Position numbers and translations under genes: made by a program. The notes under the pieces are model-generated. The model made no database searches and was not told where the DNA came from. It was given only the letters and a program-made list of their open reading frames with translations. Shown here in pieces: positions 35,529-41,643 of a DNA stretch of 64,000 nucleotides (position 1 is its first letter; the number at the start of each line of letters is the position of its first letter). This DNA comes from Streptomyces meridianus. GTDB lineage: Bacteria > Actinomycetota > Actinomycetes > Streptomycetales > Streptomycetaceae. Location: assembly GCF_023703325.1 (NCBI RefSeq), contig NZ_JAMQGM010000033.1:62001-126000 (forward strand), in the 5' to 3' direction.

Positions 35529-35554
35529 GGCCGCGGCCTCAGTAGACGGGGAGC
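35513..35554. terminator. 42-bp perfect palindrome over the acetyltransferase stop
   Basis: GCTCCCCGTCTACTGAGGCC followed by GC and its exact complement forms a 21-bp arm palindrome with no loop, from 35513 to 35554. It spans the last five codons and the TGA of the acetyltransferase gene, then 26 bp of intergenic DNA. It can fold as a terminator in RNA but the DNA itself is a perfect palindrome. There is no T-tract. Confidence 0.85.
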
Positions 35555-35588
35555 AAGCAGGGGCTGCGCCGCCCCGTAGGATGGCCTC

Positions 35589-36182
35589 ATGGCGAAGACC
35601 GGTACGACCACCCAGGGGCTGCACTCCGCGATCGAGCGCAGCGGCTACTACCCGGCGCTCGTGGCCGAGGCGGTGGAGACCGCCGTGGGCGGCGAGCCGG
35701 TGACGTCGTTCCTGGTCCATCAGGAGACGACCTTCGACTCGAACGAGGTCCGCCGGCACGTGACGGTCCTCGTCCTCACCGGCACCCGCTTCATCGTCAG
35801 CCACACCGACGAGCAGGCCGCCGACGGGACGTCGCCCTCCCCGTACGCCACGACGTCCACCGAGTCGGTGCGGCTGGAGCGGATCTCGTCCGTGGTGCTC
35901 AGCCGCGTCGTGGCGAACCCGGAGTCCTACAAGCCCGGCACGCTGCCCCGCGAGGTGGTGCTGACCATCGGCTGGGGCGCGGTGAGCCGGCTCGACCTGG
36001 AGCCCGCCTCCTGCGGCGACCCCAACTGCGAGGCCGACCACGGTTACACGGGCTCGTCCACTGCCGACGACCTGAGCCTGCGGGTCAGCGAGGCCGGCGA
36101 CGGACCGGAGACGGTCCGGCAGGCCCTGGCGTTCGCGCAGGCGCTGTCGGAGGCCACGGTCGCCTCGACGACCGGTCGCTGA
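35589..36182 (+). CDS. DUF5998 family protein
   Basis: A 197-residue soluble protein of unknown function. An actinobacterial family with a C-terminal CGDPNCEADHGYTG segment that could bind metal, and predominantly beta structure (VTVLVLTGTRFIVSHTDE). It overlaps the phosphodiesterase start by one base (TGATG), so the two are translationally coupled. Its partner suggests a phosphate or nucleotide context. No experimentally known role. Confidence 0.85.
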   Translation: MAKTGTTTQGLHSAIERSGYYPALVAEAVETAVGGEPVTSFLVHQETTFDSNEVRRHVTVLVLTGTRFIVSHTDEQAADGTSPSPYATTSTESVRLERISSVVLSRVVANPESYKPGTLPREVVLTIGWGAVSRLDLEPASCGDPNCEADHGYTGSSTADDLSLRVSEAGDGPETVRQALAFAQALSEATVASTTGR

Positions 36183-37381
36183 TGGTTCAGCCGACCACCG
36201 CGGACGCCGCCTGGCAGGAACCCGTGCCGCTCGATCCGGTGGCTGCCCCGCTGCCGCGCTACGGCACGGGCGCCCTCAACGACCTGCTGCCGACCGTTGC
36301 CGCCGGGCTCGGCGTGCCCGGGCTGGAGTCCGGACTGGACCTGCCCACGGCGGACCGGGTGTGCGTCTTCCTCGTGGACGGGCTCGGCTGGGAGCTGCTC
36401 AAGGCCCATCCCGACGAGGCACCGTTCCTGACCTCGCTGCTCGCGAGTTCCTGCGGCGGCCGCGGCGAGCCCCTGACGGCAGGCTTCCCGTCGACGACGG
36501 CAACCTCGCTGGCGTCCGTCGGAACCGGCCTCACTCCGGGCGCGCACGGCCTGCCCGGTTACACCGTGCGTGACCCCGGCACCGGCGCGCTGATGAACCA
36601 GCTGCGCTGGCAGCCCTGGACCGACCCGCACGTGTGGCAGCCGTATCCGACGGTCTTCTCGCTGGCCGACGCGGCGGGGGTGCACACCTGTCAGGTCTCC
36701 TCACCCGCTTTCGAGCACACTCCGCTGACCCGGATCGCGCTGAGCGGCGGCCGGTTCCACGGCCGGCTCACCGGTGAGGAGCGGATGGACCTCGCCGCGG
36801 AGCAACTGGCCTGCGCCGACCGGGCTCTCGTGTACACGTACTACAGCGAGGTCGACGGCAAGGGACATCGTTTCGGCACCGACTCCGACGCCTGGCGGGG
36901 GCAGTTGATGTACGTCGACCGCCTCGCGCAGCGCCTCGCCGAGCAGTTGCCGCCGCGTTCCGTCCTGTACGTCACCGCCGACCACGGAATGATCGACATC
37001 CCCTTCGACGAGGACTCCCGCATCGACTTCGACGAGGACTGGGAGCTGAGCGCAGGAGTCGCCCTGCTCGGTGGCGAGGGCCGGGCCCGGCACGTCTACG
37101 CGGTGCCCGGTGCGGCCGCCGATGTGGCCGCGGTCTGGTCCGAGGTCCTCGGCGACCGGATGTGGGTCGCGACCCGCGAGCAGGCGATCGCGGCGGGGTG
37201 GTTCGGCCCCGAGGTCGACGAGCGGGTCGTGGCGCGGATCGGGGACGTGGTCGCCGCCGCTGCCGATGACATGGCGATCGTCGCCTCACGGACCGAGCCC
37301 AACGAGTCCGCGATGGTCGGCCTGCACGGTTCGATGACAGCTGTGGAACAACTCGTTCCGCTTCTCGAAGTACGCTCCTGA
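36182..37381 (+). CDS. Alkaline phosphatase superfamily phosphodiesterase/nucleotide pyrophosphatase
   Basis: 399 residues without signal peptide. The catalytic nucleophile region GFPSTTATSLASVGTGLTPGAHGLPGY and the metal sites FLVDGLG, SEVDGKGHRFG and VTADHGMIDI are all present, matching type I phosphodiesterases/nucleotide pyrophosphatases. Start ATG overlaps the stop of DUF5998 by one base. The thymidine kinase gene follows 77 bp later in the same direction. Substrate unknown. Confidence 0.88.
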   Translation: MVQPTTADAAWQEPVPLDPVAAPLPRYGTGALNDLLPTVAAGLGVPGLESGLDLPTADRVCVFLVDGLGWELLKAHPDEAPFLTSLLASSCGGRGEPLTAGFPSTTATSLASVGTGLTPGAHGLPGYTVRDPGTGALMNQLRWQPWTDPHVWQPYPTVFSLADAAGVHTCQVSSPAFEHTPLTRIALSGGRFHGRLTGEERMDLAAEQLACADRALVYTYYSEVDGKGHRFGTDSDAWRGQLMYVDRLAQRLAEQLPPRSVLYVTADHGMIDIPFDEDSRIDFDEDWELSAGVALLGGEGRARHVYAVPGAAADVAAVWSEVLGDRMWVATREQAIAAGWFGPEVDERVVARIGDVVAAAADDMAIVASRTEPNESAMVGLHGSMTAVEQLVPLLEVRS

Positions 37382-37458
37382 ACGCACCCGCGGACGGTGC
37401 GGGGCCCCGCGCCCACGCCGTCCGTGCCGCCGCCTCCACGAAAGGTTCTCGCACCGCC

Positions 37459-38091
37459 ATGCCCGAGCTGGCGTTCTTCAGTGGAACGATGGATTGCGGC
37501 AAGAGCACCCTGGCTCTGCAGATCGGGCACAACAGGTCCGCTCGGGGCCTCGTCGGGGTGGTCTTCACCAAGGGCGACCGGGCGGGGGAGGGAAAGCTGT
37601 CCTCCCGGCTGGGCCTGGTGACCGAGGCGGTCGAGGTCGAGGACGGCATGGACCTGCACGGCCATCTGTCGGGCCGCATCAGGGCCGGCGACCGGGCGGA
37701 CTACGTCATCGTGGACGAGGCGCAGTTCCTGACCGTGCCGCAGATAGAGCAACTGGCCGATGTCGTTGATGAGTTGGGCCTCGACGTCTTCGCGTTCGGC
37801 ATCACCACGGACTTCCGTACCGCCCTGTTCCCCGGGTCGCAGCGGCTGATCGAACTGGCCGACCGGGTGGAGACGCTCCAGGTCGAGGCGCTCTGCTGGT
37901 GCGGAGCCCGCGCCACCCACAACGCCCGGACCCTGGACGGCGTGATGGTGGTCGAGGGCGAACAGGTCGTGATCGGTGACGTGGACCGGGGCGTGGGCGA
38001 GGTGGGCTACGAGGTGCTGTGCCGCCGCCACCACCGCCGCCGCATGACGGCGGTCACGGCGCGGGTGGCTTCTCCTTCTGTGTCCCTGTGA
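37459..38091 (+). CDS. tdk: Thymidine kinase
   Basis: A 210-residue type II thymidine kinase, phosphorylating thymidine in the salvage pathway. The P-loop GTMDCGKSTLAL is at ~9-20, the DEAQF box near 90, the lasso residues FRTALFPGSQRLIELAD are present, and the zinc ligands CWCGARA ... CRRHHRRR close the C-terminus. The ATG is preceded by GAAAGG. Probably co-transcribed with the phosphodiesterase gene. This is the last backbone gene before the accessory island. Confidence 0.93.
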   Translation: MPELAFFSGTMDCGKSTLALQIGHNRSARGLVGVVFTKGDRAGEGKLSSRLGLVTEAVEVEDGMDLHGHLSGRIRAGDRADYVIVDEAQFLTVPQIEQLADVVDELGLDVFAFGITTDFRTALFPGSQRLIELADRVETLQVEALCWCGARATHNARTLDGVMVVEGEQVVIGDVDRGVGEVGYEVLCRRHHRRRMTAVTARVASPSVSL

Positions 38092-38143
38092 CGGCTGCGG
38101 GTTCAGTTCGCGTGAGTCCATACGGCTGACGGCCGGCGATCTC

Positions 38144-38470
38144 TCACTCCTCTTCGCCGCGTTGTTCGCGGGCAAGGGCGGCGCGGCTCGCCCAGACCCC
38201 CGTAATCCCCACGACCGCCACCCCCGCTCCTATGGCCGCTTTGCGCCCCGCTTCTACGGCCGCGTTCTTCAATTGCGCCGGATCCCGGACCGCGTCCCAC
38301 CATCGCGTGGCCTCCATTGAATGTCGACCGGACTTGATTCCGAGTGGCCCGCGGAACTCACCGACGACGATGCCGACATGATTGATCGAGCCCACCACAG
38401 CCCGGTGCGCCGACAAGTGCAGCAGCACATTCGAGTTGGCCGTGTCGGCGGCCGCATCCATGCGTGCCAT
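38144..38470 (-). CDS. Hypothetical protein with C-terminal membrane helix (108 aa)
   Basis: No recognised family. The first half is polar and the C-terminal part has one hydrophobic segment (AIGAGVAVVGITGVWASRAAL) followed by EQRGEEE. It sits at the border of the accessory region, on the minus strand, partly overlapping the start of the helicase remnant by 7 bp. Codon-position bias is compatible with a gene, but an unusual accessory product is all that can be said. Confidence 0.5.
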   Translation of the reverse strand: MARMDAAADTANSNVLLHLSAHRAVVGSINHVGIVVGEFRGPLGIKSGRHSMEATRWWDAVRDPAQLKNAAVEAGRKAAIGAGVAVVGITGVWASRAALAREQRGEEE

Positions 38471-38487
38471 CAGTCGAGTTCCGGTGC

Positions 38488-38697
38488 GTGGTCGTGATCG
38501 GGGTGCACGACGAAGCCCTGCCGTTCCCGCGGGCGCTGACCCCTGTCGAGATCGACGCGGTCCAGCACGAGACGGACCTGATGTCGGAGCGGTGCCTGCT
38601 CTTCGTCTCGTGCACGCGGGCCCGGGACGGCCTGTACGTGTCCTGGCACGGCGAACCGAGCCCGTTCCTCACCGAGGCGGGGGCGGCCGCCGGTTGA
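38488..38697 (+). pseudogene. C-terminal remnant of a UvrD/Rep-like helicase
   Basis: Only ~70 residues remain: VVVIGVHDEALPFPRALTP then SERCLLFVSCTRARDGLYVSW, the latter being helicase motif VI of superfamily I. No ATP-binding motif or the other ~600 residues precede it, and the upstream sequence is occupied by another gene on the other strand. This is a truncated fragment left by rearrangement. Confidence 0.75.
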
Positions 38698-38737
38698 ACC
38701 GAGCGCTTGCGACGAGGGGTTGGTGGGGGCGGCAGCC

Positions 38738-38811
38738 CGATCGTGCATCTCCTCGGGGATCGGCCTTGCCCGGGACTCGTTCTCGGCGAGGAGCTCTTCG
38801 AGCAGATCGCG
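38738..38811. repeat. 74-bp repeat, copy 1 (left of toxin-antitoxin)
   Basis: Matches the 39741-39814 segment at 67 of 74 bases. Read on the minus strand it encodes QRDLLEELLAENESRARPIP-EEMHDRA, matching the second copy's protein. In this copy the frame has no start codon after the upstream stop and it runs into unrelated sequence, so it is a remnant. Confidence 0.8.
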
Positions 38812-38858
38812 CTGGGCCGCCGATCCACGGCCGCGCTCGGGTCATACTCGCACGGCGC

Positions 38859-38895
38859 AAACGATATCGGTCGCTATCGTTTAGTGGTATCGTTT
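38859..38895. promoter_or_regulatory. Toxin-antitoxin operator
   Basis: AAACGATA (38859-38866) and TATCGTTT (38875-38882) form an 8-bp perfect inverted repeat with an 8-base spacer, and a second TATCGTTT follows at 38888-38895. It sits 45-80 bp before the antitoxin start, as expected for autorepression by a VapB-type antitoxin. Confidence 0.7.
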
Positions 38896-38939
38896 TCGTG
38901 CTCTGGATTTCCATGGATTCCCCGGAAGGACCCGCTCGC

Positions 38940-39194
38940 ATGGCCAGAACCGTGATCGACCTCGATGACGACATGGTCGCCGAGGCCATGCGCATCTTCG
39001 GCACCAAGACGAAGGCCAAGGCTGTCCGCCTTGCCATGGAGGATGCCGTGAAGCGGCACCTGCGCCAGGAGTTCTTCGACGCGATGGACGCCGGTGACCT
39101 CGACTTCAGTGAAATCGTCGAGACCACCGGGCCCCGCAATGCCGACGGCTCCCTCAAGCGCGGCAACGGTCACGACGGAGGTCGCGCGGCCTGA
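38940..39194 (+). CDS. VapB-type antitoxin
   Basis: 84 residues. The N-terminal ribbon-helix-helix-like segment ARTVIDLDDDMVAEAMRIFGTKTKAKAVRLAMED is typical of VapB/MazE-like antitoxins that bind an operator and, through the acidic C-terminal part (FDAMDAGDLDFSEI), neutralise the toxin. The ATG at 38940 follows GGAAGGA. Its TGA overlaps the toxin ATG as TGATG. The pair is flanked by duplicated fragments, suggesting mobility. Confidence 0.85.
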   Translation: MARTVIDLDDDMVAEAMRIFGTKTKAKAVRLAMEDAVKRHLRQEFFDAMDAGDLDFSEIVETTGPRNADGSLKRGNGHDGGRAA

Positions 39195-39613
39195 TGCAGG
39201 ACCGCTACCTGATCGACAAGTCCGCGATGGCCCGCTGGACGAAGCCGCACGTCAAAGAGGTTCTCAAGCCACTCCACGAGCGCTACCTCCTCGCGGTGTG
39301 CCGGCCCACCGAGTTCGAGATGATCCACTCGGCACGGGACAGCGCCGAGGCTACCCGCATCAGCACCTGGCTCCACGCCTTCGACTACCTGCCCACGGAC
39401 GACGACGCCTTCGAGCGCGCTCTGGAGATCCAGCGCCACGCCCTCAACGCCGGCTTCCACCGTGCCCTCTCCCTTCCCGACCTGCTCATCGCCGCCACAG
39501 CGGAGCTGAACCGGCGAACGGTCCTCCACTACGACGGCGACTTCGACATGATCGCCTCCCTGACCGGTCAGCCAACCGAATGGGTCGTCCCACCGGGCAC
39601 CGCCGATCGTTGA
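39194..39613 (+). CDS. VapC-type PIN-domain toxin
   Basis: 139 residues, a predicted ribonuclease. The acidic PIN residues are present: D8 (YLIDKS), E42 in TEFEMIHSAR, D96 in LSLPDLLIAATA and D116 in YDGDFDMIA. It overlaps the antitoxin stop by one base. All active-site residues appear intact, so the toxin may be functional. The target RNA is unknown. Confidence 0.87.
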   Translation: MQDRYLIDKSAMARWTKPHVKEVLKPLHERYLLAVCRPTEFEMIHSARDSAEATRISTWLHAFDYLPTDDDAFERALEIQRHALNAGFHRALSLPDLLIAATAELNRRTVLHYDGDFDMIASLTGQPTEWVVPPGTADR

Positions 39614-39655
39614 GCAGGTCGCCTGACCATTGATCAAGGGCGTCGGCGGGGGACC

Positions 39656-39877
39656 TCAGGCACGCCAGCAGGCCGCACCATCCCGGCGCTGCGGATCATG
39701 ATCGGCAAGGGCCTCGGCCGCACGGAGCGCCTGGGCAGCGCGATCGTGCATCTCCTGGGGGATCGTCTCTGTCCGGGACTCGTTCTCAGCGAGGGGCTCT
39801 TCGAGCAGATCGCGGCGAAGTCGCCTCTGAGCCGGGTTCACGCCGTGATCTTCTCGCCACGTGGTGCGCCTGATCAT
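39656..39877 (-). CDS. Small conserved-looking protein (73 aa) containing the second repeat copy
   Basis: It encodes MIRRTTWREDHG then AQRRLRRDLLEEPLAENESR-TETIPQEMHDRAAQALRAAEALADHD. A GTG at 39841 (VNPAQRRLRR) is an alternative start. The charged DLLEE-NESR block is duplicated as a broken copy at 38738-38811. Helical and acidic, with no named family. It could be a regulator fragment of the island. Treated as a real small gene with moderate doubt. Confidence 0.45.
   Translation of the reverse strand: MIRRTTWREDHGVNPAQRRLRRDLLEEPLAENESRTETIPQEMHDRAAQALRAAEALADHDPQRRDGAACWRA
39741..39814. repeat. 74-bp repeat, copy 2 (right of toxin-antitoxin)
   Basis: Partner of the copy at 38738-38811 at 90% identity. 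It lies in an open frame here and flanks the VapBC-type pair on the other side, in the same orientation. Confidence 0.8.
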
Positions 39878-40014
39878 GTCGGAGCCCAGTACGCCGCCCA
39901 GCGGTACGGGTCGGGCAGCAGCTTGTACGGGTTGGGCTCCGTGACCGCCCGGCGTGCCGTCGCGTTCGCCGTGTGGAGCCCTTCCAACTCGGCGAGGCGT
40001 GAGGCGGGACACGT

Positions 40015-40593
40015 ATGGAAACCATCCGGTCCCAACGGCGGGACCCCCGGCATGACCCCCGGCATCAAGAGACGGACGACGACCGGCCCGGCATCTGGGT
40101 CGGTTACGGCAAGCTGGTCAAGCTCTTCCGAGAGCGGGCCGGGCTCACCCAGCAGCAACTGGCCGACGCCATCGGTTACTCCTGCGAGCTGGTCGCCTCC
40201 GTGGAACGGGCCCGCCGCCCCGCCAAGGCCGCATTCACCACGGCCGCCGAACGCGTCCTCGATGCCGGCGGGGCCCTGCAAGCCCTCCAGGAGCAGGTGG
40301 ACCTGGCCAAACTGCCCGCGTTCTTCCAGGACTTCGCCCGACTGGAGACCGAAGCGGTGAGCCGCTTCTCCTACGACCCCCTACTCGTCCCCGGCCTGCT
40401 GCAGACGGAGGACTACGCCCGCACGCTGATCAGCGCGCATTTCCCACCCCTTGACGTGCAGACCGTTGATGAACGTGTCGCCGCGCGCCTGGCTCGTCAA
40501 GCCTTGCTCGCCCGCAAGAGTCCGCCCATCGTCTTTGTCTTCATCATCGAGGAGGCGGCGCTGCACCGAGCCGTAGGCGGAAGGCGTGTGATG
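40015..40593 (+). pseudogene. 5' half of an XRE/DUF5753 regulator, split by an insertion
   Basis: About 193 residues. An XRE helix-turn-helix (YGKLVKLFRERAGLTQQQLADAIG) at ~32-90 is followed by the first half of the DUF5753 domain (FSYDPLLVPGLLQTEDYART ... FVFIIEEAALHRAVGGRRVM). Sequence homologous to DUF5753 stops exactly at the VM at 40588-40593 and continues at 44581. In the intervening frame the reading goes into integrase sequence. The gene's DUF397 partner is at 44865. Regulators of this type, such as WhiJ-like proteins, control development or antibiotic genes. Confidence 0.85.
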
Positions 40594-40965
40594 TGGCACT
40601 GCGGTGGCAGCGGCTCAGGCTGCGTGCAGAGCAGGCGACGACCGGCCGCACCTGGGATCCGAACGGGCTGATCTTCGTCACTCGAGAAGGGCGGCCGATC
40701 GAGCCCGGGAACCTCAACCGGGACTTCTCCGCGGTGTGCAAGAAGGCCGCGATCAATCGACGCGTGCGGGTACACGACCTGCGCCACACCTGCGCAACTC
40801 TCCTCTTGGCCCAAGGCGTCGACGCACGATGCCGAGCGCGGCACGTCAACGCCGATGCTGCCTGCCCGCTCCCGCCACGCCTCCGTACGGTCTCTGGAGC
40901 GGTACGCCCACCCCGGCGTCGACGCGGTCGCCGCGAGCGACCCGGCTGCCCGCCGTCGGGCTTGA
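40594..40965 (+). pseudogene. Tyrosine recombinase (integrase) remnants
   Basis: Immediately after the split, one frame gives ALRWQRLRLRAEQATTGRTW then LIFVTREGRPIEP, and VHDLRHTCATLLLAQGV follows, the catalytic box with Arg and His. The N-terminal part of the recombinase is missing. From ~40855 another frame gives RSRHASVRSLERYAHPGVDA and ends at 40965, resembling the catalytic Tyr region. So the gene is truncated and frameshifted, and its relation to the insertion is inferred. Confidence 0.75.
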
Positions 40966-41184
40966 TCACAGCGGCCTACGGCACGTTTCCGGCGCATTTC
41001 GGCTGCCCTCGGGTTGGCGCGACTGAAGAGGCAGCGGCGTTCTCGTTCAGCGCCACCCAGGTTGATCACAAATGTGCACACTGGGCGTTCACGTGTACGC
41101 GATGCGTGATAAATCAAGATCGATTCATGCCGATGTTTGCCTTGATCTTCACTCCCCCCCTCCCGGCTGCTCTTTGTAATCATT

Positions 41185-41214
41185 TTGTGTGCTCGAGATC
41201 AGTTGGCGTATACA
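41185..41214 (+). promoter_or_regulatory. Candidate promoter of the bacteriocin gene
   Basis: TTGTGT (41185-41190), an 18-bp spacer and TATACA (41209-41214). It lies in the A/T-rich 40966-41241 stretch and ends 27 bp before the precursor ATG. No experimental support. The stretch from 40966 to 41184 contains no gene. Confidence 0.4.
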
Positions 41215-41241
41215 CACTCCCTCGAAAGTGAGTTGATAGCG

Positions 41242-41526
41242 ATGCTCAAGCGCGCACTCAAGATCGCAGCCATGTCCGGAGCGCTGATCGTTGCCGGCGC
41301 CGCTCCCGCTATGGCTACCATCGCGTAAGTCGGCGGTGGCACCTGGGACTACGGGGCTGGCACCTCCTACGTGTGGTCGGACTACTACCACGGGTCCAAG
41401 TGCCACGGCTCGACGTCGGTCGGCCAATACATCGACAGCGACGAGGCGTCCGCCGGTAACTGGTCCATCACGAGAGCGGACGCCGCCCTCTCGGGCAACG
41501 AGTCCTACTACAGGACCACCTGCTGA
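41242..41526 (+). pseudogene. Lactococcin-972-like bacteriocin precursor, interrupted by an in-frame TAA
   Basis: Codons 1-28 give a signal peptide (MLKRALKIAAMSGALIVAGA then APAMATIA). Codon 29 is TAA (41326-41328). The same frame continues for 65 codons to TGA at 41526 with a mature domain starting VGGGTWDYGAG, then VWSDYYHGSKCHGST and ending SGNESYYRTTC. This GGTW/YHGSK/SYY pattern matches the lactococcin 972 family, whose members inhibit septum formation by binding lipid II. Two Cys (25 and 65 of the mature part) could form a disulfide. As read it gives no mature product unless the stop is read through. The full downstream operon is open. Confidence 0.85.
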
Positions 41527-41545
41527 CCAGTCAGCAGTACGCGTA

Positions 41546-41592
41546 GCATGCCCCCGAAGGGGCCCGCGCATCGCGGCCCTTCGGGGGCATGC
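41546..41592 (+). terminator. Strong hairpin between bacteriocin gene and transporter genes
   Basis: A 16-bp perfect stem GCATGCCCCCGAAGGG and complement, with an inner CCGCG/CGCGG stem in the loop. Located 20 bp after the precursor stop and 52 bp before the membrane protein start. It may terminate most transcripts, separating high precursor levels from low transporter levels. Confidence 0.75.
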
Positions 41593-41643
41593 GTGCTTTC
41601 CGTCATCCGGCCAATCGATCCCCCACAGTCTCGTAGGACACGT

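Noticed and set aside
40604..41026. 140-codon frame over the integrase remnants
   Set aside because: Arg/Pro-rich alternative frame of the same degraded integrase DNA with no conserved content.
41242..41328. A genuine 28-residue micropeptide ending at the TAA
   Set aside because: The downstream 65 codons in the same frame carry all mature-bacteriocin hallmarks, so the short product is better read as a signal peptide of an interrupted gene.
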